Below, piece after piece: positions 1-5,970 of a stretch of 13,257 nucleotides of DNA. The DNA comes from Methanothrix sp. Its GTDB lineage: Archaea > Halobacteriota > Methanosarcinia > Methanotrichales > Methanotrichaceae. The number at the start of each line of letters is the position of its first letter. Within the stretch, counting starts at the first letter, position 1. The stretch lies in the NCBI GenBank assembly GCA_028688175.1, contig JAQTYS010000053.1:1-13257 (forward strand), written 5' to 3'. The position numbers were made by a program, and so were the translations under genes. A model generated the notes under the pieces. That model ran no database searches. It saw nothing but the letters and a program-made list of their open reading frames with translations, and had not been told where the DNA came from.

Positions 1-73
1 TGATACATCAAAGATTCAAGAGGCGATACCGGATTTTGACTTATAATTCTTGTGGTGGATCCTTGAAGGGAAA

Positions 74-86
74 TGTTTTTAAACAA
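74..86 (+). promoter_or_regulatory. Candidate TATA box for the small ORF/symporter operon
   Basis: The sequence TGTTTTTAAACAA is AT-rich and TATA-like, about 120 bases before the 30-residue ORF at 205. The expected start site would be near 105-110, giving a leader of roughly 95 bases that contains the TAGTAC repeats and the 15-codon ORF. This is assigned by pattern only. Confidence 0.35.
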
Positions 87-141
87 ATTGCACGACAAAG
101 CACATTGTAGTACAAATTAGTACATAGACGGGAGTAGAAAT

Positions 142-189
142 ATGAATATGCTTATGGACTCTGAGAGTGCAGGAGCCAATCTGCACTGA
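142..189 (+). CDS. Possible 15-codon leader peptide
   Basis: An ATG at 142 follows GGGAG (130-134) by 7 bases and opens a 15-codon frame ending in TGA at 187-189. The product would be hydrophilic (MNMLMDSESAGANLH) and resembles no family I know. The stop is immediately followed by the GGGAGG that serves the next ORF, so ribosomes leaving it would sit on that site. It could be a translated leader or simply chance; a frame this short is weak evidence. Confidence 0.2.
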   Translation: MNMLMDSESAGANLH

Positions 190-204
190 TGGGAGGAAAT
201 TGTT

Positions 205-297
205 ATGCCTTTGCCTTATTTTGCCTTGTTGATATCAATTATAATCATGCTCTCTATAACGCTCTTCGTTCTCATGAGGAGGTACCATGATCAATGA
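205..297 (+). CDS. Small symporter-associated membrane protein (30 aa)
   Basis: A 30-codon frame starts at ATG 205, eight bases after a strong GGGAGG (191-196). The product is almost entirely one hydrophobic helix (about residues 4-24, rich in Leu/Ile/Phe) followed by a positively charged tail containing MRRYHD, which predicts the tail in the cytoplasm. Its TGA (295-297) lies inside the next gene, an 11-base overlap, and the symporter's GAGGAGGT (276-283) is embedded in its last codons. The arrangement fits the short 'symporter small accessory protein' genes found before SSS transporters in archaea. The size, signal and coupling are visible in the sequence; the accessory-subunit role is inferred. 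Confidence 0.6.
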   Translation: MPLPYFALLISIIIMLSITLFVLMRRYHDQ

Positions 298-1714
298 ACT
301 GCTGCTCGTGGCTTATGTGGCCTTTATAGTCCTGCTATCTTTCAAATTGCGCCAGGGGACTTTCTCGGGCTTCGTAATATCCGATCGCAACGTCGCTTAT
401 CCAGCAGTGATCGGTATCGCATTCACTGCTGCTTATTTCAGCGCGGCATCCTTCTTGGGTGGAGGTGGATACGGTCTGATCGCCGGTATGCCCTGGGTGG
501 TATTCTGTACCTTCTTTCATGTCGGATTCGCATGCCTGGCCTGGCTCATGGCAGGAAAGATCTGGGCCATGGCCAAGCAGTATGATGCCAAGACCGTGCC
601 CCAACTGCTGGAAAAGAGATACAACTCTCCTACAGGCAAGGTAATCCTGGCAGCGATCATGCTGCTCCTCTATACCGTTTATCTGGTGCCCATCTTCAAG
701 GGATGTGCTACCCTCTTTCAGGGCTTGATCGGTGTCAGCTATCTGGAGGGCCTCATGATCGCCGTAGCAATTGTGGCCGTCTACTATGCCATCGGCGGAC
801 TGCCGGCGATCATCTGGATCGGCTTTATCCAGGGCGTTCTCATGCTCGCCGGAGCCGTCTTGCTCTACGGCGGGATCTTCTCCGTCGGCGGCGGCATGCA
901 GATATGGGACCACATCCCTGCAAATGTGCTCTCTATGCAGGGCCTCAATGTGCCCTGGCAAAAGACCCTGGGAATGGCTTTTTCCATCAGCCTGGGCCTC
1001 CTGGCGCTCCCTGATTTGCTCATCATGATATTCTCGGCCAAAGACCGCAGAGTGGTCCGCTTCGCCGGCGTCTGGGGGCCGCTCTCCATTGCTGTCTACG
1101 CTCTTTGCATCTTCTCCCTGGGGATATTGGCCTACGGAGTCTTGAGCGCCGAGCAGCTGGCATCGTTCCTCAAGAATCCTGATGGTCTGGTGCCCTTCTT
1201 GGCTACGACCTTCCTTCCTCGGGGATTTGACGCCATCATTCTACTGGCGGCAATATCGGCAGCAATGTCTACCATGAGCGCTATTGTGCTGGTCACCACC
1301 ACTTCACTTACCTCAGATATTCTACGCTACCTGCATCCTGAGATCTCTGACAAAAAGACGCTGCTACTCACTCGCATCGTAGGAGTGACCATCCTTATGA
1401 TCGCCGCCATATCTGCGGTCGATGTTCCCCAGCAGATCGTGCCCCTGGTCTCAGTGAGCATGGGAGTCATCGCTTGCTGTGTATTCGTGCCTCTCTTCTT
1501 CGGCCTCTACTGGGACCGAGGGACACAAACGGGCTTTGTCGCCAGCCTGCTGGCTTCTTTCTCTTCAGTTGTCGCCTGGAACTTTTATGGCAATCCGCTG
1601 ATTCATCCGGTCTTCATAGGCCTCGTGTGCGCCGCGGTGGCTTATGTGCTGGGAAGTCTGGCGACGAGCCGCCCCAGTAGAGTGCAGGAGGCACTGGGGG
1701 ACAAAGCCGCCTAA
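287..1714 (+). CDS. Sodium:solute symporter (SSS/SLC5 family)
   Basis: A 475-residue polytopic membrane protein with about 13 predicted helices, the usual size and topology of SSS permeases (PutP, PanF, ActP). These have the LeuT fold and import a solute with Na+. The family's TM8 signature is present at about 318-346: an Ala-rich stretch leading to M-S328-T329, then a Ser/Thr-rich segment and SDILR. The Ser-Thr pair corresponds to the conserved Na+-site residues in PutP/vSGLT. The N-terminus has the usual short first helix followed by a Gly-rich second helix with SFLGGGGYG (55-63). ATG 287 follows GAGGAGGT and overlaps the 30-residue ORF, so translation is probably coupled. The substrate cannot be read from the sequence. 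Acetate, pantothenate or another carboxylate/amino acid are all possible; acetate would suit an aceticlastic host but is a guess. Confidence 0.88.
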   Translation: MINELLLVAYVAFIVLLSFKLRQGTFSGFVISDRNVAYPAVIGIAFTAAYFSAASFLGGGGYGLIAGMPWVVFCTFFHVGFACLAWLMAGKIWAMAKQYDAKTVPQLLEKRYNSPTGKVILAAIMLLLYTVYLVPIFKGCATLFQGLIGVSYLEGLMIAVAIVAVYYAIGGLPAIIWIGFIQGVLMLAGAVLLYGGIFSVGGGMQIWDHIPANVLSMQGLNVPWQKTLGMAFSISLGLLALPDLLIMIFSAKDRRVVRFAGVWGPLSIAVYALCIFSLGILAYGVLSAEQLASFLKNPDGLVPFLATTFLPRGFDAIILLAAISAAMSTMSAIVLVTTTSLTSDILRYLHPEISDKKTLLLTRIVGVTILMIAAISAVDVPQQIVPLVSVSMGVIACCVFVPLFFGLYWDRGTQTGFVASLLASFSSVVAWNFYGNPLIHPVFIGLVCAAVAYVLGSLATSRPSRVQEALGDKAA

Positions 1715-1758
1715 GGAATGGCAAAGAGAAGAACTCATCAGGCTCTTTGCTAATTCTA

Positions 1759-1779
1759 TCTTTTGATAATTTATTTTTT
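1759..1779 (+). terminator. U-rich terminator after the symporter
   Basis: A T-rich run (tcttttgataatttatttttt) about 45-65 bases past the symporter stop ends in six T (1774-1779). U-tracts without a strong stem are typical intrinsic terminators in archaea. Confidence 0.4.
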
Positions 1780-1835
1780 GCTGAAAGATATTTGGAATTG
1801 GTAAAAGCGTTTGCGGCAAAGTCCTATGGCTCTTT

Positions 1836-1852
1836 TGCCCTTTTTTAGGGCA
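1836..1852 (+). other. Small stem-loop with an all-T loop
   Basis: TGCCC (1836-1840) and GGGCA (1848-1852) form a perfect 5-bp stem around the loop TTTTTTA. It lies between the symporter U-tract and the MC1 promoter. It may be a backup terminator, with the U-tract in the loop, or a protein-binding site. Confidence 0.35.
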
Positions 1853-1857
1853 CACTT

Positions 1858-1875
1858 GGATTAAATTAATATACC
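1858..1875 (+). promoter_or_regulatory. Promoter (TATA) of the MC1 gene
   Basis: The A/T-only run ATTAAATTAATATA sits about 45-55 bases before the MC1 start, giving a short leader of about 20-25 bases that contains the AAGGAGGG at 1903-1910. This is standard spacing for archaeal TBP/TFB promoters. Confidence 0.5.
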
Positions 1876-1915
1876 GAATCAGAGAGGCTATTCATATCCA
1901 CGAAGGAGGGAATAT

Positions 1916-2182
1916 ATGGCTGAGATGAGAAATTTTGCCCTGCGCGATGCTGAGGGAAATGAGATTGGAGTTTTTACGGGAAAATCACCCAGACAAGCAG
2001 CCCTAAAGGCAGCTAACCGGGGTTACACCGATATCAAGCTGCGTGAACGCGGTACCAAGAAGGTGCATGTGTTTACGGGAGAGCGAGTGCAGGTGGACAA
2101 GCCCGCCGGTGCACCAGCCTGGATGCCGGACAAGATTTGGAAGCCAAAGGTAAAGAAGGTCGGCATCGAGAAGCTGGAATAG
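1916..2182 (+). CDS. Chromosomal protein MC1 (archaeal DNA-bending protein)
   Basis: An 88-residue basic protein matching methanogen chromosomal protein MC1, a monomeric architectural protein that wraps and sharply bends DNA and protects the chromosome. Family hallmarks are visible: RNFALRD near the start, a GVFTGKSPRQAALKAANRG block (18-36), LRERGTKKVHVF (42-53), the AWMP loop (W69, M70), and a C-terminal KKxxIEKLE. Trp and Met in the AWMP loop are known DNA-contacting residues of the Methanosarcina protein. The loop after AANRG is about six residues shorter than in the Methanosarcina sequence I recall. ATG 1916 follows AAGGAGGG by 5 bases. It appears monocistronic, and such promoters are usually strong. 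MC1 is confined to some methanogens and haloarchaea, so it also marks the lineage. Confidence 0.97.
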   Translation: MAEMRNFALRDAEGNEIGVFTGKSPRQAALKAANRGYTDIKLRERGTKKVHVFTGERVQVDKPAGAPAWMPDKIWKPKVKKVGIEKLE

Positions 2183-2202
2183 ATGCCTAATGGCTATGGG
2201 AT

Positions 2203-2277
2203 GATGAGGGCCAGGTTTGGCCTCATCTCCTGCATACCAGACTAGTAGCGGGAAATTATCCCATTCGTGCTTTTTTT
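2203..2277 (+). terminator. Hairpin and T7 tract after MC1
   Basis: GATGAGGGCCA (2203-2213) pairs with TGGCCTCATC (2218-2227) with one bulged G, about 20 bases past the MC1 stop. Seven T follow at 2271-2277, inside the 3' end of the convergent surface-protein gene. Together they could end MC1 transcripts; the hairpin could also act on the opposing transcript. Confidence 0.4.
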
Positions 2278-3434
2278 GCATTCTTGCCTGGCTTGAAGGC
2301 ACATACTGTTTCGAAATACCTCCAGCTGCTCCACGGGCCATTAATTCCACCATCATTGCTGGCATGCACGCGCCAGAAGAATACAGAATCGTCATCAGGC
2401 AGGGGACCCAATGAACCTGAGCATCTGTATCCTTTTGTCACTTTGCTGGCATCAAACCATCCCTCATCCACGAGAATAAAATCGTCTGCCGGGCTCTTAT
2501 TGCGAATATGCACCTCCAAATGGTACCCGGTGGCAGCAGAGGCTGCCGTCCAGGTAAAGGTCGGCGAGTTGGTGGAGATGAGGCCGCTTGGGGATATGGG
2601 ATTAGGTTTGCCGGGAATCACAGTCTTGTACTTGAAGTCTTTAAAGTAGCTTCGGGGCCCTTCACCCATGCAATTAATGGTCTGAATCCACCATCTGTAA
2701 TAGACTGCCTCTTCGAGATCCTGGGACAGGACCGGTCCAACTGAGCAGGTTTGATCTATGTTTGAGAGTACATCTTCTGCTAAATATGTCTCATCAAAGA
2801 TCGGCGCATTTGGATTGCCTGCCTTGGCTATCGTTAGGCGATACATAATGGCGCCGTTTACCGGCATCCATGTAAAGACCGGATTCTTGCTGCCGATGGT
2901 ATCCTTGGGCGAGACGAGGGTTGCCTTGCCGGGAAGGGATGTGCAAACGGTAAAATCCATCTGGTTGCTCCACAGAGTACGCCCTCGGATTTTGTATGAT
3001 ACACTCCAGCTATAGTCTCCAGAAGCTAGGGTTTGGCGGGGAGTTATGGAGTATGTCGTTTTAGCTGGCAATGCATTGCAGCATTGCTTAATGACCACCC
3101 TATTTTTAATATCCTTTACTACCAGGCAGTAGTTCTGGCCTCCACTTACTCCTCTCCAGGTATAGGTGAGCTTCCCGCTGTTCTGAGTTCCCGATGGCGA
3201 TACCAGCTCAGGTGCACCAAGACCCGGACCGATCGAAGAGTTCGACAAGTCGGCATCACCCAAGCCCTGCAAACTGGTGGCGTTTTCATTGCAATTTGTA
3301 CAGGTGTCTGAGCTGTGTGCGCTGTCCAATTCCAAAGGCGTTTGTGCATGGCACGATGCCGCCAAGAGCAGCATCATAATCCCTGCCATGGCTGCAATTG
3401 CCCTCTTCTTTTGCAATGACTCTCGTCTAATCAT
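2256..3434 (-). CDS. Secreted three-repeat Ig/FN3-like surface protein
   Basis: A 392-residue protein with an N-terminal signal peptide: RRESLQKKR, a hydrophobic core at about 13-27, then ASCHA before Gln31. Cleavage after A30 is likely; Cys28 makes a lipoprotein possible, but the residue at -3 is Ala, not the usual Leu. The mature part holds three related beta-rich repeats at about 74-164, 168-268 and 274-377. Each opens with P-x-L/I-x-SP, continues as (G)-x-x-x-T/N-x-x-FTW or YTW, then has an aromatic YxL strand, and ends in a W-rich strand before a Cys. This resembles FN3/Ig-like modules of archaeal surface proteins, probably in adhesion or the cell envelope. CxxC occurs at 45-48, with a Cys near each repeat end. 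I chose ATG 3434 because the upstream frame (to 3596) encodes no signal peptide and crosses the promoter. The exact family is not recognised. Confidence 0.7.
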   Translation of the reverse strand: MIRRESLQKKRAIAAMAGIMMLLLAASCHAQTPLELDSAHSSDTCTNCNENATSLQGLGDADLSNSSIGPGLGAPELVSPSGTQNSGKLTYTWRGVSGGQNYCLVVKDIKNRVVIKQCCNALPAKTTYSITPRQTLASGDYSWSVSYKIRGRTLWSNQMDFTVCTSLPGKATLVSPKDTIGSKNPVFTWMPVNGAIMYRLTIAKAGNPNAPIFDETYLAEDVLSNIDQTCSVGPVLSQDLEEAVYYRWWIQTINCMGEGPRSYFKDFKYKTVIPGKPNPISPSGLISTNSPTFTWTAASAATGYHLEVHIRNKSPADDFILVDEGWFDASKVTKGYRCSGSLGPLPDDDSVFFWRVHASNDGGINGPWSSWRYFETVCAFKPGKNAKKARMG

Positions 3435-3470
3435 GGGACCATCTCTTTTCGTAGGAGATAATTTGTAGAC

Positions 3471-3490
3471 AAGTAATATATATTTTTTAC
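3471..3490 (-). promoter_or_regulatory. Promoter (TATA) of the surface-protein gene
   Basis: On the - strand the run GTAAAAAATATATATTACTT contains a strong TATA element about 45 bases before ATG 3434, implying a leader of about 20 bases. The region 3460-3600 is very AT-rich and otherwise empty. The start codon has only a weak Shine-Dalgarno match (GAGATGG). Confidence 0.5.
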
Positions 3491-3632
3491 TTAAAGAATT
3501 GTAATTCACGAAATTAAATACTCTGAAAAAACTACTATGCTCTGCCAAAATTAATCTCAGTAAAACAATTTTATCATTTATGGTCAATTGGCACAATTAG
3601 CTTGATGTATCTGAAATTGCTTGAAGAATTTT

Positions 3633-3652
3633 AAAAAAGAATGCTAAAAAAA
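3633..3652 (-). terminator. Double U-tract terminator of aspS
   Basis: On the - strand, just past the aspS stop (3668), there is a run of seven T (3652-3646) followed by six T (3638-3633). Consecutive U-tracts without a stem are the usual archaeal terminator form. Confidence 0.5.
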
Positions 3653-3667
3653 TAGGCCACTTTGCCT

Positions 3668-4972
3668 CTAGGGCACCAGCCGTCTTCGGTCTCGCGGGAA
3701 GAGGACCGCATCGCGAATATTTTCCAGCTTGAGCATGGTCATAACCAACCGGGAGAGTCCCAGTCCCCAGCCGGCATGCGGTGGCATGCCGTAGCGGAAG
3801 GCCTTGAGGTAGAACTCAAATCCGTCCGGGTCCAGCCCTTTCTCTTTTATGCGCTCTACAAGCTGGTTGTAGTCGTGCACTCTTTGCGCCCCGCTGGCCA
3901 GCTCCATGGTGGGGTGCATGAGGTCAAATCCCCGGCAAACCTCCGGCTTGTCCTCATAAGGCAAAGTGTAGTAGGGCTTTATGGAGGAAGGCCAATCGGT
4001 GAGGAAGTAGTGCTCGCCTATGGTCTCACCCAGGAACCTCTCAGTCTCGGTATCCAGATCATCTCCCCACTGCATCTTAACGCCTGCCTTCTTGGCAGCC
4101 AGATCCAGCGCCTCAGAATAAGTGATTCTTTTAAAGGGAAGCTTTGGGACCTGCAGGTCCAGGCCCAGGACCTCTAACTGGTAGCGGCAGTTCTCAGCCA
4201 CATGCCGGTAGCATCCAGCCACTGCTTCTTCTAAGATCTCCATAACGTCCTTGTCATCGACAAAGCTGACCTCAATATCGATAGAGATGGCCTCATTGAG
4301 GTGGCGGCGGGTGTCGTGCTCCTCAGCCCGGAAGATGGGGCCAATCTCAAAGACCCGATCCATGCCTGCGCCCATAAGCATCTGCTTGAAGAGCTGGGGG
4401 CTCTGATTGAGGAAAGCCTCCTTCTCGAAGTAGCTGATGGGGAAGAGATCAGTTCCACCCTCTGTTGCCGCAGCCACAATCTTGGGGGTGAAGACCTCGG
4501 TCAATGCTTTTTGAGTGAAGAAGCTTCTCAGATATTGCAGAACAGCGCTCTCGATCTCGAAGGTGGCCAGAACGCAGGGCCTTCTGATATCCATGAATCT
4601 GGCATCGAGGCGTGTGTCCAGCTCGCACTCCACTTTTTCAGTGGGGTCCAGGGGCAGCGGCACCTGGGCGGCGTTCAATACCTGGATTTCGGTGGGGAGG
4701 ATCTCGTATCCGCGAGGAGCTTTCGGCTCTGCCTTGACATTTCCTCGCACCATTACTACGCTCTCTCGACTGATAGAGCGCGCACTTTTGAATGCCTCTT
4801 TTCCCAAAAGCTTCTTGACTAAAGTCACCTGTGCCAGCCCTTTTCTGTCCCGCAGTACCAGGAAGGCTATACCTCCCAGGTCGCGCATCTCGTGAGCAAA
4901 GCCGGTTAAAATAACCTCTTTGCCATCCAACTGCGCGTTAATATCGCCTGAATAATGAGTTCTAAGGATCAA
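3668..4972 (-). CDS. aspS: Aspartyl-tRNA synthetase, archaeal type (probably non-discriminating)
   Basis: A 434-residue class IIb synthetase charging tRNA with aspartate, at normal length for the archaeal/eukaryotic type without the bacterial GAD insertion. An N-terminal OB-fold anticodon domain (about 1-105) precedes the catalytic core: motif 1 region near 158-173, motif 2 FEIGPIFRAEEHDTRRHLNE (208-227), and motif 3 GWGLGLSRL (401-409) close to the C-terminus. In the anticodon-binding loops H27 (GFAHE) and P86 (KAPRG) stand where discriminating enzymes have Trp/Gln and Lys. His/Pro is the signature I recall for enzymes that also charge tRNA-Asn, for later amidation by GatCAB or a similar enzyme. 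The start is TTG 4972 behind AGGTGA (spacing 6); the first in-frame ATG (residue 29) would delete part of the OB fold. Apparently monocistronic. Confidence 0.95.
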   Translation of the reverse strand: MILRTHYSGDINAQLDGKEVILTGFAHEMRDLGGIAFLVLRDRKGLAQVTLVKKLLGKEAFKSARSISRESVVMVRGNVKAEPKAPRGYEILPTEIQVLNAAQVPLPLDPTEKVECELDTRLDARFMDIRRPCVLATFEIESAVLQYLRSFFTQKALTEVFTPKIVAAATEGGTDLFPISYFEKEAFLNQSPQLFKQMLMGAGMDRVFEIGPIFRAEEHDTRRHLNEAISIDIEVSFVDDKDVMEILEEAVAGCYRHVAENCRYQLEVLGLDLQVPKLPFKRITYSEALDLAAKKAGVKMQWGDDLDTETERFLGETIGEHYFLTDWPSSIKPYYTLPYEDKPEVCRGFDLMHPTMELASGAQRVHDYNQLVERIKEKGLDPDGFEFYLKAFRYGMPPHAGWGLGLSRLVMTMLKLENIRDAVLFPRDRRRLVP

Positions 4973-5080
4973 GTCGTCTCACCTGATCGAGAATGAATTC
5001 CTGATATAAAAGCCGTCTGGATAAGATAAAGACAAATAAGATGAGAGCCCATTCAATAAAAAGTGATGAGGTGGGTTGAT
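4973..5080. promoter_or_regulatory. Divergent promoter region, aspS / ATPase cluster
   Basis: This short spacer serves both directions. For the + strand, GATATAAAAG (5003-5012) is a good TATA element, predicting a start near 5030-5035 and a 45-50 base leader. For aspS, the - strand TTTATCTTATCC (about 5030-5020) is the better-spaced candidate, since the 5003-5012 element would leave almost no room for the AGGTGA site. Overlapping divergent elements could couple the two genes' expression. Confidence 0.4.
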
Positions 5081-5758
5081 TTGAATTTGATGAACAGGAT
5101 ACCCACAGGAATTCCAGGTCTGGATAATATGATTGAGGGGGGTCTTCCCAGACCGTCTATTACCCTTCTAGCGGGCGATGCTGGAGCAGGCAAGACCACA
5201 TTTTGCACTCAGTTTCTCTGCAAGGGAGCTGATCTGGGTGAACACTGCCTATACATGCTTCCTTTTGGCAGACCATCCGATTTGCAGATCAATTACGCCA
5301 CCAGTTATGAATTTGTCAAGAGCTCCTATTTTGGCAAGGAGATCTGCTACCTGGAATTGGAAGAGATGGTCGAAAAAGCCTGCCGATCGAAAGACTTTTT
5401 GGACATATTGGAGCGAGAGATAGGTACCCAAAATCCGACTCGAATCGTCATCGAAAACCTCTCCATTCTGGAAGATGTTCTCAAAGACGAATACTGGCGT
5501 TTTCTCCTTAAGCTCTCTCATCTTATCAAAGCAAAAGCGGTGGTGACACTGGTGGCAGAAGATGCACAGCCGGGCATACCCTATCCCGCGAACATCGCCC
5601 AGGTCGCAGACGGAATTATCCTGCTACAAAATGAAACGATCAATTTCGCAAGGAGACGGTCCATCGAAATCCTGAAGATGTGCGGGACCTCTCATCATTT
5701 GGGAAAGCATGCAGTAGATATATCAGTCAAGGGGTTAGTTGTATATCCGGGTCTGTAA
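5081..5758 (+). CDS. KaiC/RAD55-like RecA-superfamily ATPase, catalytically degenerate
   Basis: A single-domain KaiC/RAD55-type P-loop protein, 225 residues from TTG 5081. Visible features are the family opening RIPTGIPGLDNMIEGGLP, Walker A GDAGAGKTT (32-40 in this numbering), and a beta-strand RIVIEN where Walker B would be, ending in Glu rather than Asp. The KaiC motif after beta-2, normally FEESP with two catalytic glutamates, reads PFGRP here, so the catalytic pair is missing. The protein may bind ATP but hydrolyse it poorly, which suits a signalling role as in archaeal KaiC/GvpD-like regulators. GAGGTG (5068-5073) is spaced 7 bases from TTG 5081; GTG 5063 and ATG 5066 lack a ribosome site, and ATG 5090 lies too far from it. 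It is the first gene of the cluster, 2 bases before the 69-residue protein. Confidence 0.82.
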   Translation: MNLMNRIPTGIPGLDNMIEGGLPRPSITLLAGDAGAGKTTFCTQFLCKGADLGEHCLYMLPFGRPSDLQINYATSYEFVKSSYFGKEICYLELEEMVEKACRSKDFLDILEREIGTQNPTRIVIENLSILEDVLKDEYWRFLLKLSHLIKAKAVVTLVAEDAQPGIPYPANIAQVADGIILLQNETINFARRRSIEILKMCGTSHHLGKHAVDISVKGLVVYPGL

Positions 5759-5760
5759 TA

Positions 5761-5970
5761 ATGACAAAATCCATGCAGAATCTCCTAGGCCAGAAGGAAT
5801 TCTGGATTTTTCTCTTCGTCTTAGGGTGGATGCTGCTCAATTGGCCTTTAATCGAACTGGCTAATGGCTATGTTGTATTGGGCATGCCTGCCATACTGAT
5901 TTATGTCGCCTCGATCTGGCTATTCTTCATACTGGCTCTGTATCTTTTCGATCGGGGGAATTATGATTGA
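5761..5970 (+). CDS. Small two-helix membrane protein, SSS-sensor partner
   Basis: A 69-residue protein with two hydrophobic helices, at about 14-28 and 37-60, separated by a short loop with NGYVVLGMP and ending in a charged FDRGNYD tail. Size and layout recall the small subunits accompanying SSS transporters (DUF4212-like) and the small ORF (cbrX) before cbrA in Pseudomonas; I cannot confirm homology. ATG 5761 begins 2 bases after the ATPase stop, so it is likely translated by re-initiation. The frame is open upstream to 5680, but that start would lie inside the ATPase gene and encode a polar extension. Its TGA overlaps the TTG start of the next gene (TTGA at 5967-5970), so the three genes should be made together. 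Confidence 0.68.
   Translation: MTKSMQNLLGQKEFWIFLFVLGWMLLNWPLIELANGYVVLGMPAILIYVASIWLFFILALYLFDRGNYD

Larger units (their letters stand above)
1..204. other. Non-coding leader upstream of the first symporter locus
   Basis: No convincing gene lies here. A TATA-like stretch (TTTTTAAAC) is at 76-84. The hexamer TAGTAC occurs twice, at 108-113 and 118-123, one helical turn apart. A possible 15-codon ORF is at 142-189, and GGGAGG at 191-196 is the Shine-Dalgarno sequence of the 30-residue protein. Whatever lies left of position 1 is unknown. Confidence 0.5.

Noticed and set aside
335..961. 208-residue - strand frame opposite the symporter
   Set aside because: Shadow of a polytopic membrane gene; the translation is His/Asp-rich without any family pattern.
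287..1714. Naming the first symporter an acetate permease (actP) or panF
   Set aside because: The family is clear, but no substrate-specific residue could be identified from sequence alone.
3435..3596. N-terminal extension of the surface protein back to 3596
   Set aside because: It would place 54 residues before an evident signal peptide and runs through the AT-rich promoter.
3662..4895. Long + strand open frames opposite aspS
   Set aside because: Antisense shadows of a strongly conserved gene; their translations show no domain and no ribosome site.
5680..5760. A longer start (5680) for the two-helix protein, giving 96 residues
   Set aside because: It lies inside the ATPase coding region, adds a polar non-conserved-looking extension and has no ribosome site; ATG 5761 begins 2 bases after the ATPase stop.
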